A stretch of 64,000 nt of DNA from Forficula auricularia (Eukaryota > Arthropoda > Insecta > Dermaptera > Forficulidae): contig JALMQS010000828.1 of assembly GCA_024734495.1 (NCBI GenBank), forward strand, positions 4,017,101 to 4,081,100, in the 5' to 3' direction. Below the pieces are notes generated by a model. The model was not told where the DNA came from. It saw nothing but the letters and a program-made list of their open reading frames with translations, and did no database searches. Each line of letters starts with the position of its first letter. Positions within the stretch are counted from its first letter, which is position 1. Below, piece by piece: positions 10,965 to 21,272 of the stretch. Position numbers and translations under genes: made by a program.

Positions 10965-11152
10965 AGTTCTTTTTTTATTATTTTTATTTATTGCCCTCGA
11001 GAACTTCAGTCAGTTGACACAGTTATGAATATGTTTATGTGTATGCGGAATCAGATTATATCCGGTTAAATATTGGTAGTGAGGCGGGCTTGAACCTGGG
11101 CTAGCTTGATTCATCTAGGCAAGAACTATACCCACTGGGTCAACCTGAGAAG
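10965..11152 (-). mobile_element. tRNA-derived SINE (second family)
   Basis: Minus strand: TCAGGTTGACCCAGTGGG (A-box region), then the B box GGTTCAAGCCC, a body with CTGAAGTTCTCGAGGGC, ending in an (AAT/AAA)-rich tail near 10965. Head spacing of A and B boxes is tRNA-like. Confidence 0.65.
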
Positions 11153-11264
11153 GTATTTTCTTGAAATATTGCAGGAAAACGTATTTGCGATGACAGTATT
11201 TAATCAATTCTTAGAGTTAATAAACAACTAGTGTAAAGATAAGATTAAATAAATATTATATATA

Positions 11265-11468
11265 GAGGATTAAAAAAGAAATTCCATAATTCATATAGAC
11301 AAAAGGTATTAGTTTGGGTTCAGGGATCAGTAGCTTAGTGGATATGGGAGGTAAACCTCTTATGACAAGGCATTGCAGTACATATGCAAAGATCCCGGGT
11401 TTGAGCCCCGGCTGATCCTTTTGTCTGTAATAAAAATAATATTTTCTTCGTTCCCTAAATTTGAATTT
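11265..11468 (+). repeat. Duplicated tRNA-like unit, copy 1
   Basis: GGATCAG at the start of the head pairs perfectly with CTGATCC at its end (head about 11325-11420). A T-arm CCGGG/CCCGG with loop TTTGAGC is present, A-box-like TAGCTTAGTGG. The middle is too long (96 nt) for a normal tRNA and contains an extra TTGCA/TGCAA hairpin. The same 204 bp recurs 361 bp downstream almost unchanged. Confidence 0.65.
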
Positions 11469-11625
11469 GTTATTAATTGTCTTTACACGGCCTCGTTGTG
11501 GTCGCGCCCCGGGTGAAGAGAAAATTATTTTCGATCTTTAGGGTCTGCGATCGATTGGGAGGCGCTGGAATAATTAATTGTTTAATTAATTAATCAAGGC
11601 CTACGCTGCGAAAAATGAACGAGGA

Positions 11626-11829
11626 GAGGATTAAAAAAGAAATTCCATAATTCATATAGACAAAAGGTATTAGTTTGGGTTCGGGGATCAGTAGCTTAGT
11701 GGATATGGGAGGTAAACCTCTTATGACAAAGCATTGCAGTACATATGCAAAGATCCCGGGTTCGAGCCCCGGCTGATCCTTTTGTCTGTAATAAAAATAA
11801 TCTTTTCTTCGTTCCCTAAATTTGAATTA
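11626..11829 (+). repeat. Duplicated tRNA-like unit, copy 2
   Basis: Differs from copy 1 at only a handful of positions (for example the T loop is TTCGAGC). The 157 bp between the copies (11469-11625) is unrelated and less AT-rich. A fragment of the same family lies on the minus strand at 52094-52145. Confidence 0.65.
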
Positions 11830-12172
11830 TATATAATATTCATTTACTATGAGTTAAGGATTCTTGGTCACTTGTTTCACAGTAAAATTAAAAAAATAAA
11901 AGATGTAATTTTTTTTCATTATATATATTTCGGGCTATCAACCCATCTTCAGGAAGTACAGAAAATAACTAATTAAACTTTTGAATGTTAGGGTATATAC
12001 TCCATTCAAAAGTTTAATTAGTTATTTTCTGTACTTCCTGAAGATGGCTTGATAGCCTGAAATATATACATTGAAAAAATTTACATCTTTTATTTTTTTA
12101 ATTTTAATGTGAAACAAGTGACCTAAACAGAATCCTTAACTCATAGTAAATGAATATTACATATAATATTTA
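11830..12172. mobile_element. Foldback with hammerhead-like cores, probable PLE relative
   Basis: Arms of ~150 bp share AAGATGTAA..., CTTCCTGAAGATGG and TTTAATTAGTTATTTTC. Both arms carry CTGAAGA, a GGG/CCC or GGC/GCC stem and GAAATATA. Flanks show ATATAATATT(C/T)ATTTACT on both sides, but this overlaps the arms, so the insertion boundaries are uncertain. Confidence 0.6.
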
Positions 12173-12575
12173 TTTACTCTTATCTTTATTAAAGATGTTT
12201 CAGCTTGCACCAACATCACAATCTCTACTAATTAACAACTAGTGTGGTCACCACACGACTTTCACATTCTGACTTATTTGAAATTATCGCGACACTCCTA
12301 ATTTACACGCCCTTCCTTTATTTCAATCCGATTAAAATTTATACACGACTAATAACTCATGACACTTGATAAGTACACGAATTTTTAAAAAAATCGTTCG
12401 TGCCGTTTTTGAAAAAATAAAAAAAACGAACAATCTTTAATGTAAATTACCACTTCCGGTGTTTCGATTTCAACCAAAATCTTGATGTACTCCTAGCCTG
12501 AAAAAACAAAACTACACGGCCTTTTTGAAATGATCTCACGTCCCCCAAGAGTGAGTGCGAAACCCGATGGGTAAA
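12173..12575. other. Non-coding stretch
   Basis: No gene. TATTTATTTA(C/A)TCTTATCTTTA at 12166-12195 is an inverted match to about 11235-11262, so the whole 11.24-12.2 kb block has inverted outer ends. Confidence 0.4.
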
Positions 12576-12718
12576 CTGCGATTGGAATTAGGTGTAGGCT
12601 TCTTTGGAATTATGTGAATTATTTTGGAATTCATTAGATAATGCCCCTTCATCTATTGTCTTTTCCTTGCAAATGAAAGTGGAAGAGGAAGTAGGGGTAC
12701 ACCAAGGAGTGAACCACT
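12576..12718. mobile_element. MITE, copy 1 (degenerate)
   Basis: GCGATTGGAATTAGGTGTA at the left and GGAAGTAGGGGTACACC ... GTGAACC at the right, around GGAATTCATTAGATAATG. The same family is seen at 13028-13160 and in its cleanest form at 28014-28131. Confidence 0.6.
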
Positions 12719-13027
12719 ACCAAGTAATCTTTTAATTTTAATTCTAATAAATACGTTTCACCTTGAATAAACTCGATGTTTCCTGTTCAAAATAAAAAGA
12801 AACTAAAATGGAATCTATTAAACACTTTAGCTAAAGAACTGAAATTCGGCCCAAAAGTTAGTTACTCATAACGTCATAACTTACATTTTTGTTTTAATTT
12901 TCAGCTTTTAATCTCAAATTTGGCTGACAAAAAATTTCAAACCAGCAAAATTTTCAAAAAGTGTAGCAAATTTTGCGCTCTTCTGTAAAATTGGTCGCAA
13001 TCTATACATAAACTTTTTACTTTAGCA
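12719..13027. other. Non-coding spacer
   Basis: No gene or repeat recognised between the two MITE copies. Confidence 0.4.
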
Positions 13028-13160
13028 CACAGGGTCATTGGAATTATTTGGAATTACTTTGGAATTCATTAGATAATCTATTGTCATCTATTGTCTTCTA
13101 CTTGGAAATGAAAGTGGAAGTGGAAGTAGGTGTACACAATTTTAGGTCGCGGTTCACCAC
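13028..13160. mobile_element. MITE, copy 2
   Basis: Shares GGAATTCATTAGATAAT, ATCTATTGTCTT, GGAAATGAAAGTGGAAGT and the terminus TAGGTCGCGGTTCACC with the copies at 12576 and 28014. Confidence 0.65.
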
Positions 13161-13811
13161 TCGGCGAAACGCCTGCCTTCTGTATCGAGTGCGCTGGGCA
13201 GCATCTTCCGAACGGGTTGCCTAGTCGGTCGCCTGGATCGACTAGGGCTTGAAACAATAAAGCTTGCTCGAGTCAAGCAAGCGGTGGACTCTTGTCTCTT
13301 GTCTGTCTCATGGGGAGCATACATGAAAATTCACAAGGCACCATCCAATCAGAACAAGTAGGCGTGCCACTTAAGCCGCCAATTTCAAAACAATTGCTTA
13401 ATCGAAAGAAACAACTATTTTTTAAATATTAACCTCTAGTCTAGTATATATTTCTCGTCCAAATTTAAAAAATAAATGTGCTAAAAATTTTATTAATTTT
13501 TCCTTTTCAATTTTTGGAACGAAGTTCCTTATGGGACGCCTCGGGGTGGTACCCTAGTCGGTGAAAAGTGTCCGTAACGTTAAATAAAAACAAGCGAGCC
13601 AATGCTCATGCGCGCGCATCCACTCAGCCACTCTGGGGGCGGGGCCTCTGGCTTGTGATCTGGTCGGGAATCGATGCTGTTCGATGTTGAATCTTTCGAT
13701 TCAACAGGTATTATTTCATTACCCTCCTCTACCTCTCTGCTTCCATTTATCGAAATAATCCTCTTTAAAAATTTTATTAATTTAATAGACAGAATAATAG
13801 AATTCAATAAA

Positions 13812-14870
13812 ATGGCATCGAATTCAGAGACAGAACATTCAGAACATTTCGTTATTCAGCAACAAATAACAAAGGTGTGCTTACTTAATTAATAAATAAA
13901 TGAAAATGAAATGAAAATAAATAAAAGAATATTGCAATAATTCTACTAATTTATTTATTATATTTCCAGCTAATAGAAGAAAATAATCAATTAAAAAAAA
14001 TCTACTAAAGGTAAGCGTTATATATTAATCGTGGGTGTATGTGTAAAATCCCCGTGAATCCCTAATTGATTTCATAACTAATTCCTATAATTTATTTATT
14101 TATTTAATTAATTGAATTTTATTATTTATTTATTCTATTTAAGGAAATAAAAATTAAAGAAGAAGAAAAAATTCCTTGGAATTTGATTTCCAACGAGGAT
14201 TTGATGAATTATTATTAAAATATCTAAGATTATTTATTTATTTATTATTAGAGTATCTATTAGTTAGATATTTATATAATATACTGAGTAAAACATTGTA
14301 TAAATTCATATACTGTTTTTTCTCAAATTCAAAAATATTTCCATACAAGTTTGTTCAGTACCCACCTCTCCATCCCCTCCCTCGATTAGCACTCATGGAT
14401 TTAATTTTAACATTTTTTTATTTTATTTTCTTTGAAGGAAAGAAATACGAAAAAAAAAGCCGAGTACCAAAAAAGGTATCGGGAGCGGGGGAAAAAAAAA
14501 CAAGGTACGGTATATAATTTATATATATTATATATATTATAATATTTTGCAGTGTAATTTTAAATACGACTGTAAAGTTAGTAGACATCAGACGAGAAAT
14601 TAATGATTTTATAATCAATTTCAGTATCGGAGAAAAATATAAAAAAAAAACAAGTAGGCTATATCAACAAGAGTATCGACAAAGAATAAAAAGAAAAAAA
14701 TACAAAAGATCCAAGGTATGGTATGAAAATTATATACATTTTTAATAAAATTATTATTGCCATTAATAACTGTAATTAATTTTCGTACTGAAAATATACG
14801 GAGATTAAATAATGCACAGCGTCAACAAATTCTTCGGAAGCATAGAAAAGATAATGAAAACTTATTTTAG
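13812..14870 (+). pseudogene. Small spliced gene for a basic coiled-coil-like protein, broken
   Basis: Proposed exons: 13812-13874 (starts MASNSETEHSEHF; donor AAG/GTGTGC); 13970-14010 (acceptor TTTCCAG, reads LIEENNQLKK; donor AAAG/GTAAGC); a region from 14154 (acceptor TTTAAG, reads EIKIKEEEKIPWNL); about 14438-14503 (acceptor TTTGAAG, reads AEYQKRYRERGKKK); 14635-14714 (acceptor TTTCAG, reads RLYQQEYRQRIKRKKYKRSK); and a last exon ending 14870 (reads NAQRQQILRKHRKDNENLF, then stop). AATAAA follows at 14997. Frames between exons do not join without one-base changes in A-runs, and the last acceptor AG is missing, so this copy is decayed or carries homopolymer errors. The product would be Lys/Arg-rich with repeated YRxR motifs. 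I do not recognise the family. Confidence 0.45.
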
Positions 14871-15329
14871 TTACCATAAAGCTATAGTTTCTATGATAGA
14901 ACATAATTATGCTTAATTATTATTATTCATATAAATACCTGTTTCTTTTTGTATATTATTATTATTATATATTATATATTTTTATAAATCATTGTAAATA
15001 AAATAAAGGTGTTAAGATAATTTTATAAAGTAGTTTCTTTGCTTTTTATCGATAAAAAAATCATAATAAAAAATGTATACCCGAATAATTATTTTTCTTT
15101 ATACCTAGAATAGAACTTAAAATTAATATTTTTATAATAAGGAACTTCGTTCCTATCCGGTGTCCTACGACACAGATCTAATTTTTTTATTATTTAACAA
15201 AAATAGTTTCAAAGGTAAAAGCAAACTTGTGGGTCCCCGTTTTTTAAGCGCTAATTTCGTTGTCAAAAGGGTTCCCCACTCTGCCCACCTCTTTATCCCC
15301 TATTTTAGTTATTTGAGCGCCCGAAAAGG

Positions 15330-15608
15330 AGCTATACGAACCCAACTGAGCCGAACTGAATATATACTAACCGAACTTCCGAAAGTTTAGTCCGGGCTAG
15401 GTGTGTTTCGGGCTCCCATTTTTTCCTAATCAAACACACATTGAAAACCGAACCAGCCAATCCTCGGGCGGAATGTGTTTCGGTCTCCCATTTTTTCCTA
15501 ATCAAACACACATTGAAAACCGAACCAGCCAATCCTCGGGCGGGATGTCTTTCGGGCTCCCATTTTTTCCTAATCAAACACAAATTGAAAAACCGAACAG
15601 CCAATCGT
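15330..15608. repeat. 72 bp tandem repeat, three copies
   Basis: Period 72 bp from about 15392, with CTCCCATTTTTTCCTAATCA and CGAACCAGCCAATC in each unit. The GTTCGG-rich lead-in at 15335-15385 resembles the MITE at 3866. It lies in the right flank of the 13.3-15.9 kb element. Frames across it on both strands are repeat artefacts. Confidence 0.9.
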
Positions 15609-15989
15609 CGTATATAAATAATAGTTAAAAAAGAACCTTGGACTCTTGTATTTCAGTGAAGAAAAAAATTGAAGGCATCTGATTTTCGGTTCAGCCAAAG
15701 GTATTGCTGTATATCTTATAAAAACAGTGTCAATTGAAAAAGTATGTTTAATGAGACTCCTTTTATATGATCTATTTATTTTCAAATGAGCGATTGTTTT
15801 GTTTTGAATTGTTCTGATTGGATGGTGCCTTGTGATTTTTCATGTATACTCTCATGGGGGGCGAACTCACAGGATTTTTTGGTAAATTCAAAAACGGCCC
15901 CTTAGGCCACCAGGGGCGCTATTTTGACACCCACGCATTTATGTCCTGGAACCACGTGATGCCGGTCCCCGGTATATCTTTTATCTATG

Positions 15990-16916
15990 ATCTGTCTAGT
16001 TGCCGTGCATGGGATGGCTGGGCTCAATATTGCCTCCTCAATTACTCTCGACCTAGACAAACTGAATAAATGGGGCTCTCAAAATTTAGTTAACTTCAAT
16101 TCAAACAAGACTCAATGTTGTCTAATTTCTAGGCGCGAAAATAGAGATTTCCCTGATATTCACTTCGATTCGAATACCCTGAAAATGTGTGACAGCCTAT
16201 CCATGTTGGGCGTCTCTGTCGCATCTGACCTGTCTTGGAATGAACACATCTCCTCTGTGGCGAAATCTGCAGCAAGAAAGATTGGCTTCTTATTCAGGTC
16301 CAAGCGATTTTACAAACCCCCACAACTTCTCACCATCTACAAGGCCCAAATCCGCCCCTATCTCGAATACGGCTCTCATCTGTGGAGAGGAGCCTCAAAA
16401 TATTCTCTTGCTACCCTTGATGCAATTCAGAAACGAGCCGTCAGGCTAATTGACGATTCTACCCTCACCGACTCCCTCGACTCGCTGGCTCATCGAAGAG
16501 ATGTCTCCGCCCTTTCCCTTTTCTATAGATACTATCACGGCAGGTGCTCTGATGAGATAAAATCAATAATTCCCCCCAAAGCATGCTTTGCACGCAGCAC
16601 ACGTTTTGCCGACTCCCAACACTCTTTCGCGGTCAAATTAGAAAAGTGCCGGACCACTTCATTCGCGAATTCATATATCCCCATGACTTCAAGGAACTGG
16701 AACTCTCTCCCAGCCTCTATCTTTCCCAGCACCTATGATCTTCAAACCTTCAAAACCAGGGTGCATAGACACCTACGTCTACACCCTCTCACTTAAACAA
16801 CTTTCCCTTCTCTTCGGTAATGCAAGGGTCTTTCGAGATCCATAGGGGCTACATCTTTACTGGTGCACCCCTTCTTGCATTCGATTGCATTAAAAAAAAA
16901 AAAAAAAAAAAAAAAA
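15990..16916 (+). pseudogene. CR1/L2-like LINE, 3' part of reverse transcriptase with poly(A)
   Basis: An open frame to 16796 of ~265 codons covers the RT C-terminal part and thumb: DLDKLNKWGSQNLVNFNSNK, then LSMLGVSVASDLSWNEHI, IRPYLEYGSHLWRGASK, and the terminal MTSRNWNSLPASIFPSTYDL segment typical of arthropod CR1/Jockey-like ORF2 ends. A ~95 bp 3' UTR leads to 25 A (16892-16916). The YxDD motif and all 5' domains are absent, as in 5'-truncated retrotransposition. The remaining frame has no internal stop, so this insertion is fairly young. A second, older copy is on the minus strand at 52600-52925. Confidence 0.9.
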
Positions 16917-17200
16917 GCGACAGAGAGATAGGAAGTGGGTGTTGGTGTTCAAGGGGGTCAGAGGGGCGGGTCGCCTGATTGCATGTTGGATCCCGCAAGC
17001 AACCAAACAGGGAGCGCACCGTTTCGGTGATAGGATGAAATCAACACTAGTGAAATATGTATAATAATAATCATCCACAACACTTCGGATTAGGGAATAC
17101 AACCTCGAGCTGAGATCACAATTTCGAGATCTCACGGGATTAAAAATTCTGATCTCGCGGGATCTAGGCATTTTCGAGATCTCGGGTACTTTTTGAAAAA
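16917..17200. other. Short GC-richer stretch with GATCTCG repeats
   Basis: GATCTC(A/G)CGGGAT-type motifs recur at about 17131, 17153 and 17175, resembling subterminal repeats of a DNA transposon end. No gene seen. Confidence 0.4.
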
Positions 17201-18546
17201 AACTCTATTGTTTTATCAGGAAAACTAAAACGCGATGAAAACTTCTTAGTGTGTTATGTGATTAAGTATTAAACAACATTAATTAAAAAAAAAATGTTTA
17301 TTTTTTATAATCATTTACTTATTATTTATTACCAATGAACACAACAATTACCCGCTTTTTAATTTTTTTTTTTTGGAAATTAATAAAAATAAAATAATAC
17401 CTCAGAAGGCTATATAAGTATTGTCAAAATCACCCACTTAAAAGACTAGCTCTAGGGGTGATTTTGGAAATATCCCATTAAAAAACAAAGATTATCTACT
17501 GATGGCGCTGTCAGACAACTACTATTTGTTTTTCGTTCCACATCCACAATCTGTCGAATTGGTTTTTTTTTATGATAATGATGAGAGAAGGAGTTACACA
17601 AAAAAGTTGCAACCCCTAAAGGCCTGGGTTGCCCCCTCCATCGTGAAAAGAAGAAGAAAGAATGTTATGGGTTGGGCGGTAGTCGAAGGTATCTGTGAAT
17701 ACGGATCTTAAATAGCTGAAGGTTATAAGTCGCGGGAAAGATGGTGGCAGGGAGGGAGTTGATGTTGGTTGATTTTATTAAAAAAAATTATAAACCTATT
17801 TATTTCATAAAAGTACTTCTCAACGTTTTCATTAAAAAGTATACAAGCAACATTAATGTGACTGGATAAGATCCAAAAGTGAACCAAATACTCGCTCAAA
17901 AACAAGCTACAGCTCGTTAAATTTGATAATTTATCTAATACGGATGAGCTATAGATATAAATAAATATCTTATAATTACTATAAAAAATCGAGGTTTGAT
18001 TTATAATATTAAATATATATTTAACATTTGCAAGAAAAAATATAATAATACCTAGCCCTGGTTTTCATGACTTCCGTTGGCTCGGTTAGAATGACTAGAA
18101 TGTTAATCCCAGGGGATTTTCTATACCCTCGCTACAACCACTCCAACCCCTATGAAAATAAAGGGGAAGCAACCAACATTTGAAATATTTACCAGGGGAA
18201 TTCGATTTTATTTACAATTCTATTCGTAAAAAGGAAAGTGGCGCTAAAATAGTCTATTAAAATTTAAATTTTCATTCGATGCTTTTAGAACGACAAGATT
18301 CACAAAAGATGAATAAGATAAACTCTTAAAAATTCATAATTTATTTTTTTATTATTCTGTCTTACTTTAAAGGCTAAAAGAAAATATGAAGACGGAGCTA
18401 ATATACTTATGTATTTCAACTAGCATAGAATAGAAAAACTCGAAATTTATGTTATTTCAAAGTTTATTAAAAAACATTAAAAACAATGTTGTTACGAAGT
18501 CGAAATAACTAATACAAATTTTTGATGACCATCTCAACATTTAATT
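17201..18546. other. AT-rich non-coding stretch
   Basis: No repeat copy or RNA gene found. A 69-codon plus frame at 17502-17711 has more even codon composition than its surroundings, but it shows no motif, splice signal or homology I can name. Confidence 0.4.
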
Positions 18547-18554
18547 AGAATTTG

Positions 18555-18818
18555 CAGTGGCGGATTTAACAGTGGTCGGACTGGGCGGCCGCCCGGAGAC
18601 TAAGACTCAGAGGGACCCAGAGAATCCCAAGTCTGCTCGTATAAACTTTTCATTTAATGCCTTGTTTAATTAAAAATTTACAGCTTCAAATGTTATCATC
18701 ATGCATGTGCAAATGCATATTATAAATGGTATTAGTAAATTTATCAAATAAATAATATATAGGAGCCCTTTTTTGTTCTTCCGCAGGGGGTTCCCACAAA
18801 CACTGAAACCCGCCACTG
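18555..18818. mobile_element. hAT-type MITE with 8 bp TSD
   Basis: CAGTGGCGGATTT at the left and AAACCCGCCACTG at the right form terminal inverted repeats. The 8 bp AGAATTTG flanks it on both sides (18547-18554 and 18819-18826). It has no coding capacity. An isolated left terminus of the same kind is at 2698. Confidence 0.9.
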
Positions 18819-18826
18819 AGAATTTG

Positions 18827-19628
18827 TGGAAAAAACACTCCAAAAATGAGAAATATTCATTTCCGATATTCCGCAAAACATGTTGTTTTTTCAGAAAATT
18901 ACGAGCTTCTAAAAACAATTCAATAATCCAATAATCAGAATTATGTTAATAAGAGAAGATTATATTCTCCAACATTTGTTTTTCAGCCTTCATGATGACA
19001 GTTTATAATTTGAATTTAAACATAACTCAAATAAGGATAAAAATATTCATTTTTTTAATTAATAAATAAATTATAATTTAAAAAAATATATGTAAAGATT
19101 CTTATTTAATATAGAATGAAATTAATAATAAAATATCAAGGGGCAGAGTCTGCGAAATATCTGATACGTTGAATATGTAGAATTTTCCAGTGTCGTTAAG
19201 AATTCCAAGTAACCAAATGTTAGGCTTATAATAAGTAAAAGGACCAGCTCTCCGTCCAAAAAATTTCTTAATTTGGTAAAATAGTGTCTGAACCAGGGCT
19301 TTGGAGCGACCAATTTTCTGAGTTGATTCGCTCCAGCTGCGGAATCGAAAATGTCTGTTTTTTTAGAGTGCCCATATCTCTTATGATTTTAAGGTCTAAG
19401 ATACATAATATACTATATATTATATAAAAAAAAAAATTAAAAGGAATATTGAGCAGATAAATCATCCAGGAGGTCTATTTAATTGAATAATTTCTTGGTT
19501 AGCTCCAATAGGTGAAAATCTTCCCTGTTTTTAAATCGATTTCAGCCGTCTCTTCGGGTTGCATAGCTTCACGGCGCTCTCTAAATGGTTACTTGCATTG
19601 GTGGGCAAATGGATTAAAAAGTTTAATT
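18827..19628. other. AT-rich non-coding stretch
   Basis: No gene. CAGGGCTTTGGAGCG at about 19298 looks like an isolated hAT terminus. Confidence 0.4.
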
Positions 19629-19973
19629 CAGGGGTGTCCAACCTTTTGGCTTACACGAGCCATATTTGAAGAAAAAATTGTTTTGGACCCGGGATAAAAT
19701 ATTATAATTCTATTGAAATTTGTTATTCAAAAAAGATAGTTAATAATGTAGAAATAAGAACTTTATTTTTATTTAGCTCATTCTGAGCTTCTAATTTATA
19801 CTTGAAAATAGCTTCTTGTATATGTAAATACATACCTACATACATACAAAAATTGATATTATGGATTAGTATTTATTTATATTTTTTCCATGCTAGATAA
19901 TTAATATGAAATTCTAATGAAGAGACAATATTCAATTTTTCTTTCAGATCGGTATCTAATTGTTGTTCTAGAA

Positions 19974-20984
19974 CAGAGGTTCCCAATCCTTTTGGACCTG
20001 CGTACCACTTAACTTTTTGAGAAATTTTGGCGTACCACCAGACCTAAATATTTTTAATAAACGTATAATATTTACTCTTTTAAAAGTGTTCAAAAGCTTT
20101 TGAATTAAATTCCTGAGAAAACTTCATATTTAATGGTTAGATATTTGTTTATTTATAACATGCTTATAATAAAGAAGAAATAAAAAGATTAAAATGGTAT
20201 TAATTTACAGTTTTATTTATTACCCATAGGTCTAAAAACATTCAAATAAAAAATTAGTACAAGCTCAGCAAAAAATTAATCATCATACAAAATATACTTT
20301 TATAGTCTATAGTGTGAAACTTGTTGTTTGGCTGTGATTAAAATATCAACATTAGGAGTAATGGAACTTATCTTCACTCTTAAGTCCTCTTCAACACTTA
20401 TTCTGCTTCTGTGTTTATTTTTTATGTACAAGAGTTCAGAAAATCCACTCTCACACAAGTGACTCGTAACAAATGGCATCAAAAATAGCAGAGCTTGCCG
20501 GAAGATCAAAGGGTACTCGGTTTTATATCCGATCCAGAAGTTAATTAAAGATTTCTCTTTAAAATAATCTTTCATGGAACTATCTTCTGTAAGATTGATA
20601 AAACTTTCTTTTAGTTCCAATTCATTTGGTGAGGTTCCGAAAAAGGATTTCTGATCCAGTCCACTTTTGAATAATCTTCAGAGAAATACTTCTTAAAGCT
20701 TTTTTGAAGGCCTTCCAAGTGAACAATGATATCTGCAACCACATCTGGTATGGAGATATTTCATATTCTTCTAAAAATGATGATACAGTGGTAAATGCAA
20801 ATAAATTCTCCTCCTTTATTTATGATCAAAACAGGACCAACTTTCTCTTGAAGGAGTTTATTTTGTCACTGTGAAGGCTGTTGTGTTTGGTCCCTGAAGT
20901 CCCAAGTTCAGTGTGTTGAGTTTGTCAAAAATTAATAGCATGCTGCTCACATCATTCACGCTTACCACCGGTTGGGAACCCCTG
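19974..20984 (-). mobile_element. hAT (Charlie-like) nested in another hAT
   Basis: Termini CAGAGGTTCCCAA and TTGGGAACCCCTG, with the identical 8 bp duplication TTCTAGAA at 19966-19973 and 20985-20992. It carries a decayed transposase on the minus strand. It inserted after the surrounding element. Confidence 0.95.
20300..20960 (-). pseudogene. hAT transposase C-terminal part, degenerate
   Basis: The last 106 codons (20620 to 20300) remain open and end in the hAT C-terminal dimerisation region: LMPFVTSHLCESGFSELLYI, then KNKHRSRISVEEDLRVKISS. This wording is typical of the hAT group from which the FAM200/ZBED5-type vertebrate genes derive. Upstream on the minus strand (about 20960-20640) weaker matches such as LNTLNLGLQGPN appear with stops and frameshifts. 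The zinc finger and catalytic core are missing. Confidence 0.85.
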
Positions 20985-21272
20985 TTCTAGAACATTAATC
21001 AGCAAATTTCCAATTAGAAAATTTATTTCTAATGAAAATATAGTCTAAAATAGACCAAAATGATTATTATATTTTCGGAAATCTTGAAATCTAGTTCCAA
21101 AATTAGCACTTTTATTTTTCGAAAACTTCACAGTAGATTTTCAGATTTCTTATTTTAGAGAAAAACAATTTATCAGGCCAAATTGTTGTGTCTTTTCCAG
21201 TATTTACATATAAATCTCAACATTTAAGGAATTTTAATGACTTTATATTGGGCGACGGGTTGGACAGACCTG

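Larger units (their letters stand above)
13309..15856. mobile_element. Element bounded by ~48 bp inverted repeats, holding a second TIR pair and a spliced gene
   Basis: 13309-13356 and 15809-15856 are inverted copies (~90% by eye; core CAAGGCACCATCCAATCAGA), extending inward with gaps. Nested inside is a 17 bp pair GGAACGAAGTTCCTTAT (13517-13533, and inverted 15137-15153), whose first 13 bases are themselves palindromic. Between the inner pair lies a small intron-containing gene. No target duplication was identified for either pair, and I cannot name the family. Confidence 0.6.
19629..21272. mobile_element. Non-autonomous hAT, copy 1, split by another hAT
   Basis: Left terminus CAGGGGTGTCCAACC, right terminus GGTTGGACAGACCTG. 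Flanking octamers GTTTAATT and ATTTAAAT agree at 6 of 8 positions. Shared interior (TATATGTAAATACATACCTA, TTCGGAAATCTTGAAAT/TTCCGGAAATCTTGAAAT) matches copy 2 at 31773-32668. It is interrupted at 19974-20984. Confidence 0.8.

Noticed and set aside
11325..11420. Functional tRNA gene
   Set aside because: The acceptor and T arms are good, but D and anticodon arms cannot be formed in standard lengths and the head is 96 nt.
13141..13308. LTR end with AATAAA upstream of the TIR element
   Set aside because: AATAAA is present, but no TG..CA boundaries, primer-binding site or second copy could be identified.
14176..14517. 113-codon open frame as one exon
   Set aside because: Crosses a probable acceptor at 14437, and its translation is mostly I/L/F/Y from AT-rich intron-like sequence.
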